Source of the DNA: Halomicrobium salinisoli
GTDB lineage: Archaea > Halobacteriota > Halobacteria > Halobacteriales > Haloarculaceae
DNA: 64,000 nt
Reading direction: 5' to 3'
Assembly: GCF_020405185.1 (NCBI RefSeq)
Contig: NZ_CP084463.1
Location: 558,001-622,000 of the forward strand
Below the pieces are notes generated by a model. That model saw nothing but the letters and a program-made list of their open reading frames with translations, was not told the origin of the DNA and did no database searches. Of the stretch, positions 52,741 to 62,051 are shown piece by piece (position 1 is the stretch's first letter; every line of letters starts with the position of its first letter). The position numbers were made by a program, and so were the translations under genes.

Positions 52741-54336
52741 ATGACGACGGACACTTGTATCGGGACGCACCTGAACGCGACCGTGAACGGAGAGGAAACC
52801 GAGCAGTCAGGCGCGGACGCGGAGGGAGCGTCGTTCGTAGAGTACGGCATTGACGATCGGCCGTCGCTGTCGAAGTCGACCGTCCTGGGGCTCCAGCACT
52901 ACCTCACGATGGTCGGGGCGAACGTCGCGGTGCCGCTCATCCTGGCGGAGGCGATGGGGATGCCGGACCCCGTGACGGCCAGGTTCGTCGGGACCTTCTT
53001 CGTCGTCTCCGGGATCGCGACGCTGGTCCAGACGACGTTCGGCAACCGGTATCCCATCGTGCAGGGGGCGCCGTTCTCGATGCTGGCGCCGGCCATCGCC
53101 ATCGTCACGACGGTCACCGTGGCCGGCCCCGAACCGGCCTGGCAGGTGCGCCTCCAGGCGCTGCAGGGGGCGATCATCGTGGCCGGGGCGGTCGAGGTGG
53201 CCATCGGCTACTTCGGCGTCGTCGGGAAGCTCAGGCAGTACCTCTCGCCGGTGGCCATCGCGCCGACCATCGCGCTGATCGGCCTCGCGCTGTTCAACGT
53301 GGGCCAGATCACGTCCGCGACGAACGACTGGTGGCTGCTGGGGCTGACGCTGCTGTTGATCGTCGCGTTCTCGCAGTTCCTGGACCGGCACCACTGGGCG
53401 TTCCGGCTGTTCCCGGTCATCCTCGGGCTCGCCATCGCGTGGGTCGTCGCAGCGGCGCTGTCGGTGGGCGGCGTCTACCCGTCGGGCGCGCCGGGCTACG
53501 TCGACCTCGGGACGGTGGCCGAGGCGCCGCCGCTGCTGCCGATCTACCCGCTGCAGTGGGGGATGCCCACCTTCCAGCTGTCCTTTGCCATCGGGATGTT
53601 CGCCGGCGTCGTGGCCTCGATCGTCGAGAGCTTCGGCGACTACCACGCCGTCGCTCGGCTCGTCGGCAGCGGCGCGCCAAGCGAGCGCCGCATCAACCAC
53701 GGCATCGGCACCGAGGGGTTGATGAACGTCTTCTCCGGGCTCATGGGGACGGGCGGGTCGACCTCCTACTCGGAGAACATCGGCGCCATCGGGCTGACTG
53801 GGGTCGCCTCCCGGTTCGTCGTCCAGATCGGCGCCGTCGCGATGCTGATCGTCGGCTACGTCGGCTACGCGGGCCAGCTGGTCGTGACCATCCCGGACCC
53901 CGTCGTCGGCGGGCTCTTCGTGGTCATGTTCGCTCAGATCGTGGCGGTCGGGCTGTCGAATCTGGCCCACGTCGACATGAACTCCTCGCGCAACGTCTTC
54001 GTCGTCGGGTTCGCGCTGTTCGTCGGGCTGGCGATCCCCGAGTACGTGGCGGCCGTCGGGGACATGGCGACGTTCCGCACTGGGCTGGCCGGCGTGCCCG
54101 TGCTGGGCGCCGTCCTCGGCACGCAGGTGGTCGCGAACACGGCGTACGTCATCGGGAGTACCGGCATGGCCGTGGGCGGGCTGGCCGCGGTGATCCTCGA
54201 CAACGCGCTCCCGGGGACGGACGAAGAGCGCGGCCTCGCCCGGTGGGAGCGCCGCGCCGAGTCGCCGACGGCGTTCCAGCCCATCTGGCGCAACTGGTTC
54301 GGGGGCGACGCGGACCCCTCCGACGCCGACCGGTGA
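52741..54336 (+). CDS. Nucleobase:cation symporter (xanthine/uracil permease family)
   Basis: 531 residues from the ATG at 52741, with a 40-residue soluble N-terminus and about 12-14 transmembrane segments. NCS2 signatures: LGLQHYLTMVGANVAVPLIL, QGAPFSMLAPAIA, SIVESFGDYHAVARL and GTGGSTSYSENIGAIGLTGVASR (the Q/E-containing substrate helix and the SYSENIG block). Imports xanthine, uric acid or uracil; not resolved. The divergent phosphotriesterase-type gene may have belonged to the same pathway. Confidence 0.9.
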   Translation: MTTDTCIGTHLNATVNGEETEQSGADAEGASFVEYGIDDRPSLSKSTVLGLQHYLTMVGANVAVPLILAEAMGMPDPVTARFVGTFFVVSGIATLVQTTFGNRYPIVQGAPFSMLAPAIAIVTTVTVAGPEPAWQVRLQALQGAIIVAGAVEVAIGYFGVVGKLRQYLSPVAIAPTIALIGLALFNVGQITSATNDWWLLGLTLLLIVAFSQFLDRHHWAFRLFPVILGLAIAWVVAAALSVGGVYPSGAPGYVDLGTVAEAPPLLPIYPLQWGMPTFQLSFAIGMFAGVVASIVESFGDYHAVARLVGSGAPSERRINHGIGTEGLMNVFSGLMGTGGSTSYSENIGAIGLTGVASRFVVQIGAVAMLIVGYVGYAGQLVVTIPDPVVGGLFVVMFAQIVAVGLSNLAHVDMNSSRNVFVVGFALFVGLAIPEYVAAVGDMATFRTGLAGVPVLGAVLGTQVVANTAYVIGSTGMAVGGLAAVILDNALPGTDEERGLARWERRAESPTAFQPIWRNWFGGDADPSDADR

Positions 54337-54526
54337 TCGGCCCGTCGCCCTCCCGCCGTCGGCCCACGCTCGACTGCGGACTCGCCGCTGGTACGTATTC
54401 GAATTCACCACGCATCCACCGGTACAGTAGCGGGAGAGCGTCTGACGTGCGACTTGCGTCGACCCGGTAGACGGCGTTTACCACCGGACGGCGGCCCGAC
54501 CACCGGGCCGTAAACGATCGACTCGC

Positions 54527-54533
54527 TTTATAG
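54527..54533 (+). promoter_or_regulatory. TATA box of the zinc-ribbon miniprotein gene
   Basis: TTTATAG, about 37 nt before the ATG at 54567, giving a leader of roughly 10 nt. Confidence 0.5.
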
Positions 54534-54566
54534 TGGTTCCAGACGACCGTTCACGTGTGGTCGCCG

Positions 54567-54728
54567 ATGGGAGTGTTTGAGAAAGCACGGGGCGTCTCTC
54601 ACCGGGGGGCGTCCCAGCGTCGCCCGTACGTGTGTCTAGCGTGCGAGGCGGCGTTCGAGGTGCAGTACCACGCCTGTCCGGCGTGCGGGGGATACGACGT
54701 GCGCCGGACGGAGTGGGTGGGTGACTGA
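54567..54728 (+). CDS. 53-residue zinc-ribbon protein
   Basis: ATG at 54567 to TGA at 54728. Two CxxC pairs, YVCLACEAAFE and HACPACGGYD, form a rubredoxin-like zinc ribbon of the small haloarchaeal zinc-finger protein type; ends DVRRTEWVGD. Too short for usual calling but clearly coding: family-like spacing, high third-position G+C and its own TATA box. Confidence 0.78.
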   Translation: MGVFEKARGVSHRGASQRRPYVCLACEAAFEVQYHACPACGGYDVRRTEWVGD

Positions 54729-55239
54729 CTCCCCGCGTCCACCAGGCACGACGCCTGACATCGGTCCAGTGCGTCTGGGCCGTCCGGCACAGGCATCCGC
54801 CGTGCCGGCCGCACCCCCTCACGGTTTTCGACTGACGATAGACCGTCAGTCGTTCCTCTCGGCGGGACGCGTGATCAGCGGCGGCGCCGGCGCGATCGCG
54901 GTCACTGACGCGCTCGCCGATTGCGCCGACTGCGTTCCCGGTTGTCCCGCCCTGTGCCCATAACATAAGAAGACCGGTACGTATACTGTCCGGCTAGCGC
55001 GGATCGGTTCCGGAAAATCGGCCGACCTGAAGCCCGATCGGGTGCTGGCCGTGTCCGGCGGCTATGGTACGCAAAGTGACTACAATCTGTGTCTGAATGG
55101 TACGAAATCAGATAGAAGCCGGATGCACACGTGTCGTGATCGAGTCACTTCTGTCGGCCGGTCGACGGTCCGGTCGATGCGGGCAGTCCGTCTCGCGATC
55201 ACCGCACGGTTCAAGTGCACTTGCCCGAATCACACTCGC
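54729..55239. other. Region upstream of the cobamide operon, no gene supported
   Basis: An 80-codon frame from 54721 with a Cys-rich end overlaps the miniprotein and is not convincing. Composition falls to a moderate G+C from about 54960. TATA-like ACGTATACTG is near 54979 and several imperfect palindromes follow, such as CGGCCGGTCGACGGTCCGG. No riboswitch motif was recognised. Confidence 0.4.
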
Positions 55240-55866
55240 GTGGCAGTATCGTTCGACTGTTTCGGGACGCTGGTGACCGCCGACCGGCCCGGAGAGCCGT
55301 GGGCGGCGGTGGCGTCGGCGCTGGCCGACCGCGGCGTCCCCGTCCCGGACGACTGGGCGGCCGCGTACCGGCAGTCCCACCGCGAGTACGACCCGGGGCG
55401 AGAGGCGCCCCTCGACGAGCACGTCCGACTCGCGCTCGCCAGCCGGGGCGTCGACGTCGACCGGGAGACGGCCCGCGAGGCGACCCTCGCGGCCTTCGAC
55501 GGGCCCGTCAGCCGTCGGCCGGGCGCGGTGGCGGCGCTGGCCGCCGCGCGCGAACGCGGCCCGGTCGCCGTCTGCTCGAACTGCAGCGTCCCCGGCCTGG
55601 TCGAGCGGACGCTGGCGCGGGTCGACCTCGACGCGGACGCCGCGGTGACGAGCGTCGACTGCGGCTGGCGCAAGCCCCACGAGCGGATCTTCCGGGCGAC
55701 CGCCGACGCCCTCGGCGCGTCCGTGGCCGAACTGTGTCACGTCGGCGACGACCCGCGGACGGACGGCGGAGCGGAGCGCGCCGGCGGGACGGCCGTCGTC
55801 GAGGCGGACCCGGACCTCGCGCGGATCGCCGACCGCCTCCGAGACGGGGAGGGGTCGCCGTGCTGA
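55240..55866 (+). CDS. HAD-family hydrolase of the cobamide operon
   Basis: 208 residues from a GTG at 55240. HAD motifs: nucleophile VSFDCFGTLV (Asp near 6), motif II VAVCSNCSV, the Lys-containing GWRKPHERIF, and motif IV HVGDDPRTDGGAERAGG. Overlaps cbiB by 7 bp, so it belongs to the cobamide operon. Substrate unproven; a phosphatase for adenosylcobalamin-phosphate or alpha-ribazole-phosphate is possible. Confidence 0.8.
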   Translation: MAVSFDCFGTLVTADRPGEPWAAVASALADRGVPVPDDWAAAYRQSHREYDPGREAPLDEHVRLALASRGVDVDRETAREATLAAFDGPVSRRPGAVAALAAARERGPVAVCSNCSVPGLVERTLARVDLDADAAVTSVDCGWRKPHERIFRATADALGASVAELCHVGDDPRTDGGAERAGGTAVVEADPDLARIADRLRDGEGSPC

Positions 55867-56792
55867 CCGGTGCCCTCGCGGTGGGCGTCGCCGGCCTGCT
55901 GGAGGTCGGCGTCGGCGAGCCGCCCCGTAGCGTCCACCCGGTCGCCTGGTTCGGCCGCGCCGTCGCGCCGCTGGACCGGGCGTGGGCGCACCCCCGGCTC
56001 GTCGGGCTCGTCGGCGCCGCCGTCCTCCCGCTGGCCGCCGCGGCCGCGGTGGGCGGCGCCGTCGCCCTGGCCGCGAGCGTACACCTCCGGCTGGGGGCCG
56101 TCGCCGCCGGGCTGGCCCTGTTCGCGACGACCAGCCTCCGGATGCTGCTCGGCGAGGCGCGGGCGGTCGTCGCGGCCAGCGAGGTCGACCTCGACCTGGC
56201 CCGCCGGGACCTGCGCGCGCTGGCCGGCCGCGACGCCGACGCCCTGTCGGCGGGCGAGGTCCGCAGCGCCGCCGTCGAGAGCGCCGCGGAGAACCTCGCC
56301 GACGGGCTCGTGGGGCCGCTCCTGTTTTTCGCCGTCGGCGTCGCAGGCGCCGCGGCCGCGGGCCTCCCGACCGCCGTCGCGCTCGCGGCCGGCGCGGGCG
56401 GCGCTGCGTGGGTCAAGGCGGTCAACACGATGGACTCGATGCTGGGCTACCGCTCGAAGCCGGTCGGCTGGGCGCCGGCCCGGCTGGACGACGCCGTCCA
56501 GTGGGTGCCCGCCCGCGTCGCCGCCCTCCTGCTGGCCGTCGCGGCGGCCCGACCGGGCTCCCTCGCCGACGCCCGGGCCTGGCTCGACGCGGTGCCGTCG
56601 CCCAACTCCGGGTGGCCGATGGGGACGCTCGCGGCCGCCGCCGGCTGCCGGCTGACCAAGCCGGGCGCGTACGACCTCAATCCCGACGCGGTCCTCCCGG
56701 ACGCCGAGACGGCCCGCGGCGCCGTCCGGACCGTCGCGCTCGCGGGCGCGCTGTCGTACCTCCTCGCCGCGGGGGTGGTCGCGTGGCTCTGA
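55860..56792 (+). CDS. cbiB: Adenosylcobinamide-phosphate synthase CbiB
   Basis: 310 residues from a GTG at 55860. Membrane protein with family signatures: VGEPPRSVHPVAWFGRAV near 20, RSAAVESAAENLADGLVGPLLFF, NTMDSMLGYRSKPVGWAPARLDD and SPNSGWPMGTLAAAAGCRL. Joins adenosylcobyric acid to aminopropanol phosphate. Overlaps the HAD gene and cobS (10 bp). Confidence 0.94.
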   Translation: MLTGALAVGVAGLLEVGVGEPPRSVHPVAWFGRAVAPLDRAWAHPRLVGLVGAAVLPLAAAAAVGGAVALAASVHLRLGAVAAGLALFATTSLRMLLGEARAVVAASEVDLDLARRDLRALAGRDADALSAGEVRSAAVESAAENLADGLVGPLLFFAVGVAGAAAAGLPTAVALAAGAGGAAWVKAVNTMDSMLGYRSKPVGWAPARLDDAVQWVPARVAALLLAVAAARPGSLADARAWLDAVPSPNSGWPMGTLAAAAGCRLTKPGAYDLNPDAVLPDAETARGAVRTVALAGALSYLLAAGVVAWL

Positions 56793-57523
56793 CCGCGGTT
56801 CGGGGGGCGCTGGGCTTCCTGACGCGCCTGCCGGTCGGCACGGACGACCCCGCCTGGGACGCGTTCCGGCGGACGCCCGCGGCCTTCCCGCTGGCGGGCT
56901 ACGTCGCCGGCGCGCTCGTCGCCGTCCCCCTCGTCCTCCCGCTGCCGGACCCGACGGTCGCCGCGGCGTTCGTCGCGACCGTCGTCCTCGTGACCGGCGT
57001 CAACCACTTCGACGGGCTGGCGGACCTGGGCGACGCCGCCGTCGTCCACGGCGACCGGCGCGAGCGCCGCGAGGTCATGCACGACACGGCCGTCGGCGTC
57101 GGCGCCGTCCTCGCGCTCGGCGTCGGGCTGGTCGGGCTGACGACGGCGGGGCTCGCGCTGGCGGCGCTGCCGGCCCGGCCCGCCGTCGGCCTCGTGCTCG
57201 CCGCCGAGGTGGGCGCGAAGCTGGCGATGGCGACGCTGGTCTGCGTGGGCGACCCCAGCCACGAGGGGTTCGGCGCGCAGTTCCTCGGAAACGCCGACCG
57301 CGGGGACCTCGCTGTCCCCGTCCTGGCCGCGCTGCCGGCCGCCGTTCCGGCGCGGATTCCGGGACTCGTCGCCCTGCTCGCCGCGGTCGCCGTCGCCCTC
57401 CTCGTCCGCCGGTGGGCGGCCCGGCGGCTGGGCGGCGTCGGGGGCGACGTCCTCGGCGCGACCAACGAACTCGCGCGGGTCGCCGCGCTCCACGCGGGGG
57501 TGGTGGCGTGGACGCTGTCGTGA
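56783..57523 (+). CDS. cobS: Adenosylcobinamide-GDP ribazoletransferase CobS
   Basis: 246 residues from a GTG at 56783. Polytopic membrane enzyme joining adenosylcobinamide-GDP with alpha-ribazole(-phosphate). Signature GVNHFDGLADLGDAAVVHGDRRERREVMHDTAVGVGAV holds the catalytic acids. Last helices end AALHAGVVAWTLS. Overlaps cbiB and cobY. Confidence 0.93.
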   Translation: MALTAVRGALGFLTRLPVGTDDPAWDAFRRTPAAFPLAGYVAGALVAVPLVLPLPDPTVAAAFVATVVLVTGVNHFDGLADLGDAAVVHGDRRERREVMHDTAVGVGAVLALGVGLVGLTTAGLALAALPARPAVGLVLAAEVGAKLAMATLVCVGDPSHEGFGAQFLGNADRGDLAVPVLAALPAAVPARIPGLVALLAAVAVALLVRRWAARRLGGVGGDVLGATNELARVAALHAGVVAWTLS

Positions 57524-58062
57524 TGGCCGGCGGTCTCGGCACCCGCCTCGACGCCGACCGGGAGAAGCCGCTGGTCCGCGTCGGCGGGCGGCCGATGGTC
57601 GACCGGGTGATCGACGCGCTCCGGGTCAGCGGCGTCGAGCGGGTCTACGCCGCCACCTCGCCGCACGCGCCCGCGACGCGCGAACACGTCTCCGTGCCCG
57701 CGATCGAGACCCCAGGCGAGGGCTACGTTGCCGACCTCGAGGCTGTTCTGACCGACGACCGGATCGACCGGCCCGTGCTGACGGTCGTCGCCGACCTCCC
57801 GCTGCTCGCGCCCGACGCCGTCGACGACGTGCTTGCGGCCCACGAGACGGGATCGCTGACCGTCGCCGTCCCGGCCGGGCTGAAAGAGCGGCTGGGCGTC
57901 AGCGCCGATACGACGTTCGACCGCACTGGTAGAGAGGTCGCGCCGGCAGGTCTGAACGTCGTCGGCGACGGTCCCGACCGGACGCTCGTGGTCGAGGACC
58001 CGCGCCTCGCCGTCAACGTCAACCGGCCCGGGGACCTCACCGTGGCCCGTAATCGGGCCTGA
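57505..58062 (+). CDS. cobY: GTP:adenosylcobinamide-phosphate guanylyltransferase CobY
   Basis: 185 residues from a GTG at 57505, overlapping cobS by 19 bp. Nucleotidyltransferase signature VVMAGGLGTRLDADREKPLV at residues 4-23 and VVADLPLLAPDAVDDV near 91. Archaeal replacement of bacterial CobU; activates adenosylcobinamide-phosphate to the GDP form. C-terminal NVNRPGDL fits the family. Confidence 0.92.
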   Translation, partial: GVDAVVMAGGLGTRLDADREKPLVRVGGRPMVDRVIDALRVSGVERVYAATSPHAPATREHVSVPAIETPGEGYVADLEAVLTDDRIDRPVLTVVADLPLLAPDAVDDVLAAHETGSLTVAVPAGLKERLGVSADTTFDRTGREVAPAGLNVVGDGPDRTLVVEDPRLAVNVNRPGDLTVARNRA

Positions 58063-58148
58063 GACGGCAGTTCGCGGGGCATCGACGTTCGTCCAGCGAT
58101 CGGGCGCGGCGCGAAACTGTTATCCCGCGCACTCCCGACCCTCCGGAC

Positions 58149-59198
58149 ATGGACCCCGACGCCGTCGACGACCTGTGTTCAGGTGCCCACGAAGGCACCG
58201 GCGTCGGCGAGTCGGGACGCGTCCCCCACGGCAGCACGGACGACCCGGAGCTGCTGGATTTCAGCGCCAACACCAACCCGCGGACCCCGCAGGGCGTAGC
58301 GCGGATCTACGAGGCGGCGCTGGCGGAGGCCAGGACGTACCCCTCGACGGACTACTGCGAGTTCCGCACGACCGCCGCCGAGTACGTCGGCTGCGAGGGC
58401 CCACAGGTGATCCCCACCAGCGGGGGACTCGGCGCGATCAGGCTGACGCTTTCAACCTGCGTCCGCCCGGGCGACACCGTGCTCGTCCCGGCGCCGAGCT
58501 TCGGCGAGTACGCCCGCGAGGTCCGCCTCCAGGGCGCCGAACCGGTGTTCGTCGACCACGACGCCGTCGACGAGCACGACCCGGCCGACCACGCGATGGC
58601 CGTCGTCTGCAACCCGAACAACCCGACCGGCGACGCGTACGACCGCGAGCGGCTCCGGGCGTTCGCCGAGCGGTGCCGCGAGTCGGGGACGGTGCTGCTC
58701 CTCGACGAGGCGTTCATGGACTTCGCCGACCGGCCCTCGATGGCCGGGACCGACGGCGTCGTCGTGGCCCGCTCGCTGACGAAGATATTCGGGCTGCCGG
58801 GCCTGCGGGCCGGTTTCGCCGTCGCGACGGGCGACCTGCGGGACCGCCTGGACGTCGCCCGGACGCCGTGGTCGATGGGCGGCCCCGCGGCGACCGTGGG
58901 CACCTACTGCCTGCGCCGGGAGCCGTTCGTCGTCGAGACCCGCGAGCGGGTCCACCGGGAGCGGGCGCGCATGCGCGAGCGCCTCTCCCAGCGGTTCGCG
59001 GTCAGGGGCTCGGACGCCCCCTTCCTCCTGCTGGAACTGGAGTCCCCGGGCGACGTCGACGACCTGCTCTCGTCGCTGCGGGGCCACGGCATCGCCGTCC
59101 GGGACGCCCGCACGTTCCGCGGCCTCGACCGCCACGTCCGCGTCGCCGTGCGAACCCGCGCGGACGACGACCGCCTGCTCGACGCGCTGGATGTTTGA
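58149..59198 (+). CDS. cobD: Threonine-phosphate decarboxylase CobD
   Basis: 349 residues. PLP-dependent, histidinol-phosphate-aminotransferase-like. LDFSANTNPRTPQG at the N-terminus, CNPNNPTGDAYDRE, LLLDEAFMDF and the PLP lysine in SLTKIFGLPGLRAGF. Makes aminopropanol phosphate for the nucleotide loop of cobamides. Begins 86 bp after cobY, possibly with its own promoter, and overlaps cbiZ by 8 bp. Confidence 0.9.
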   Translation: MDPDAVDDLCSGAHEGTGVGESGRVPHGSTDDPELLDFSANTNPRTPQGVARIYEAALAEARTYPSTDYCEFRTTAAEYVGCEGPQVIPTSGGLGAIRLTLSTCVRPGDTVLVPAPSFGEYAREVRLQGAEPVFVDHDAVDEHDPADHAMAVVCNPNNPTGDAYDRERLRAFAERCRESGTVLLLDEAFMDFADRPSMAGTDGVVVARSLTKIFGLPGLRAGFAVATGDLRDRLDVARTPWSMGGPAATVGTYCLRREPFVVETRERVHRERARMRERLSQRFAVRGSDAPFLLLELESPGDVDDLLSSLRGHGIAVRDARTFRGLDRHVRVAVRTRADDDRLLDALDV

Positions 59199-59895
59199 GA
59201 CGACCGTCCGCGGCGGCGTCTGTCGCTGCCGTCGCCCGGACACTCGCTGGCTGGCCACCGGCCCCGACGGGGGATTCTCGACGGCCGACGCCGCCTACGA
59301 CGTCACCGTTCCCGAGGGGTTCGACCGGACGGACCTGCGGGCCTACGCCGCCGAGCGGCGCGACGCGGCCGGCTTCGACGAGTCCGGGCCGACGCTTCTG
59401 ACCGGCGTCGACGTCGCCCACGCTCGCTGCGCCAGCGACGGACCCGTGACGGTGCTGGCGACGGCGGGCGTCTCGAATCCGGCGGCGCTACCGGTCGAGG
59501 GAGTCGTGGACGGGAACGGGACCGGGGACGCGCCGGACTGGCGGCCGGGCACGGTCAACCTGATCGCGGTCACGGACCGCGCGCTGGGCGACGGGACCAC
59601 GGCGGAGCTACTCGCGACCTGCGTCGAGGCGAAGGCGGCCACGCTCGACGCCGTCGCCGGCTACCCCGGAACCACGAGCGACGCCGTCGTCGTCGGCTGC
59701 GACCCCGAGGGGGACCCCGCCGAGTTCGCCGGCAGCGCGACGGAGCTGGGCGCCGCGGCGCGGGCCTGCGTGCGCGACGCCGTCCTGGGGAGTCTGCGCT
59801 CGCGGTATCCCGACGGGGCGGTCCCCCGCAGCGTCGCCGAGGCCGAGCACGGCGTCGTCACCGACCGCGACCCCGACGTGTTCGCGCCGTCCTGA
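59191..59895 (+). CDS. cbiZ: Adenosylcobinamide amidohydrolase CbiZ
   Basis: 234 residues. Family blocks: LLTGVDVAHARCASDGPVTVLATAGVSNP, RPGTVNLIAVTDRALGDGTTAELLATCVEAKAATL and YPGTTSDAVVVGCDPEGDP. Cleaves aminopropanol from salvaged adenosylcobinamide to give adenosylcobyric acid, feeding CbiB. Its presence marks the operon as a salvage pathway. Confidence 0.92.
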   Translation: MFETTVRGGVCRCRRPDTRWLATGPDGGFSTADAAYDVTVPEGFDRTDLRAYAAERRDAAGFDESGPTLLTGVDVAHARCASDGPVTVLATAGVSNPAALPVEGVVDGNGTGDAPDWRPGTVNLIAVTDRALGDGTTAELLATCVEAKAATLDAVAGYPGTTSDAVVVGCDPEGDPAEFAGSATELGAAARACVRDAVLGSLRSRYPDGAVPRSVAEAEHGVVTDRDPDVFAPS

Positions 59896-60039
59896 GCGGC
59901 CGGCCCCGCAGGGGAAGCCCGTCGCTGATCGCCGCTCGCGCCGAACTCCGGCCGTCGACGACCTCGTCGAAGCGAGCGATCACCGCTTCGTTCGCTCAAC
60001 TGCTGACGCTAACGTGAAATCCGAGTTACTGCTGGGGGA

Positions 60040-60048
60040 AACTATATG
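60040..60048 (+). promoter_or_regulatory. TATA box of the solute-binding protein gene
   Basis: AACTATATG, about 32 nt before the ATG at 60076, so a leader of only a few bases. Confidence 0.5.
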
Positions 60049-60075
60049 TTCCATCATTATGAATAGCCCTCCGGA

Positions 60076-61887
60076 ATGGCAGAACAAAGTGACAACGATG
60101 GGTACGATAGCGCCATCAGTCGACGGAAACTACTGGCCGTCGCCGGCGCGTCCGGGACGGCAGCCATCGCTGGGTGTAGCGGTGACTCCAGCGACGGTGC
60201 CGAGTCCACGGACACCACCACCACCACCACTACCTCCACGGGCGATTCGATTCAGGTCCACGACGCGGCGTACACGGCGTCCTTCACCGGGAACCCGAAC
60301 GATCTCCACTTCAATTCGGCATCGCGGCAGAACTACAGCTGGCCGGCCGGCCGCTGCGTGTTCGCTCCGTTCATGAAGTACTCGTTTACCGAAGGCGAGT
60401 TCCTCATGGGAGCGCTCGAGGACATCGAAATCAACACCGACGATCAGGAAGCGGTCCTCACCTTCCGCGACGACTTGCAGTGGGACGACGGCGACCCGGT
60501 GACGACCGAGGACATCGACGTCAAGTTCCAGCTCGCGGAAAAGACGGAGACGGCCCTGATGGGGTACATCGACGACTGGGAGGTCGTGGACGAGCAGACG
60601 ATCCGGCTCGACCTCGCTGGGCCGACCAACCCCGAAGTACTGAAGTACAGCCTGGCCACCCAGCGCGTCGACCGGAAGCGCGACATTCACGACCGGTTTC
60701 TGGACGCGGATGCCACGGAATTCCTGCAGTGGGAGTGGGACGGCGAAGAGACGGACGTCGTCTCCAGCGCGATGTGGTCGTTCGACTCCAAAGGCCGCCA
60801 GGCGTTCACCTTCGAGCGGAACGAGGACTTCTACAAGGCGGAGAACGTCAACTTCAGCGAGTTCGTGATCGAATCCTTCGGTGGCAACAACGCACAGCAC
60901 CAGGCGCTCATGTCGGCCGATAACGTCGACGGTGCGTTCAGTCTGTTCGTCCCGCCGGAGATCGTCGACCAGTTCCCGGACCACGTCGAGGAGATCATGA
61001 CCCCGTCCAAGTGGGGGTACGGGATGGTGTTCAACCACGCCAACGAGCACTACGGCAAACGGCCGGTCCGCCAGGCGATCGCCCACGCCATCAACCGTTC
61101 ACAGCTGGTCGAAAACGCCGGTCCCAGGACGAAGTTCACACCGCAGGTCCCCTGTGGCATCATGCCCGAGGATCAGGAACCGTGGCTCGGGGACTGGATG
61201 AGTGACTTCGAGGATTACGGTCCGGAGTCCAGCAACACCGACCGCGCGGCCGAACTCATGCAGGAGGCCGGCTACGCACGGAACGGGGACGGGTTCTGGG
61301 AGGACGACTCCGGGAACGTCGTCGGCGGCGAGTATCATTCGCCGGCCGGATGGACGGACTGGACGACGATGAGTCAGACGGTCGTCAGCCAGCTTCAGGA
61401 CTTCGGCTTCGACCTCAGCGTATCGACGAAACCGGTCAACAACTGGTTCTCCACGTACTCGGACAGCAACTTCGCACTCGGTTCGTTCCCGTGGAGCCCG
61501 GGACAGGCCCGCTCGGCGTTCCCGTACTTCCCGATGCGCTACCAGCTGCAGGCGAACGACATCGCCGGTGGGCACAACTACCGGGAGAAGGCCCAGTCCG
61601 AGCAGACTATCCCTGCCCGCGGTGGCGGCGAGATGACGATCACGCCCCTGGAAGAGGTCGAAAAGATCCCCAGCCAGCCTGACCGGGAGTCCGCCCGGCC
61701 GTACGTCCAGCGGGTCGCGTGGCACAACAACATCGAGCTACCGATGCTCGGCCTGGAATCGTCGTTCTCACAGACGTTCACCACGACCGACGACTGGACG
61801 GTCGCCTCCGAAGGCGATCCCGACAGGGGCGTCAACCGCGCCCAGCACTGGCAGGTCCACGAGGGGAAGCTCCAGCACAAGAACTAG
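60076..61887 (+). CDS. ABC transporter substrate-binding lipoprotein, peptide/nickel family
   Basis: 603 residues. Tat lipoprotein signal SRRKLLAVAGASGTAAIAGC (about 15-34), then a Thr-rich linker and an SBP_bac_5 type fold: LTFRDDLQWDDGDPVTTEDI, YGKRPVRQAIAHAINRSQL and AAELMQEAGYARNGDGFWED. Binds oligopeptides or similar ligands outside the cell. No permease or ATPase genes follow, so its partners lie elsewhere. Confidence 0.9.
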   Translation: MAEQSDNDGYDSAISRRKLLAVAGASGTAAIAGCSGDSSDGAESTDTTTTTTTSTGDSIQVHDAAYTASFTGNPNDLHFNSASRQNYSWPAGRCVFAPFMKYSFTEGEFLMGALEDIEINTDDQEAVLTFRDDLQWDDGDPVTTEDIDVKFQLAEKTETALMGYIDDWEVVDEQTIRLDLAGPTNPEVLKYSLATQRVDRKRDIHDRFLDADATEFLQWEWDGEETDVVSSAMWSFDSKGRQAFTFERNEDFYKAENVNFSEFVIESFGGNNAQHQALMSADNVDGAFSLFVPPEIVDQFPDHVEEIMTPSKWGYGMVFNHANEHYGKRPVRQAIAHAINRSQLVENAGPRTKFTPQVPCGIMPEDQEPWLGDWMSDFEDYGPESSNTDRAAELMQEAGYARNGDGFWEDDSGNVVGGEYHSPAGWTDWTTMSQTVVSQLQDFGFDLSVSTKPVNNWFSTYSDSNFALGSFPWSPGQARSAFPYFPMRYQLQANDIAGGHNYREKAQSEQTIPARGGGEMTITPLEEVEKIPSQPDRESARPYVQRVAWHNNIELPMLGLESSFSQTFTTTDDWTVASEGDPDRGVNRAQHWQVHEGKLQHKN

Positions 61888-62051
61888 GCGGCCTCTCTGG
61901 GTGCAAGCTGCACCCCCCGAAACTGACGACGCAATTCGGATGACGCAGGCGGGACGCGTCTGCACATGTCCGCCGATCTTCTCCTGCCGATCAGTATTTT
62001 CCTCCGCGACAGGCCTTCGGTCGGCGCGTCTCGCGGTCTCCGCCGAACCGG

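Noticed and set aside
54721..54963. 80-codon frame with a Cys-rich end
   Set aside because: Overlaps the zinc-ribbon gene, has no recognisable domain and its codon pattern is not typical; left unannotated.
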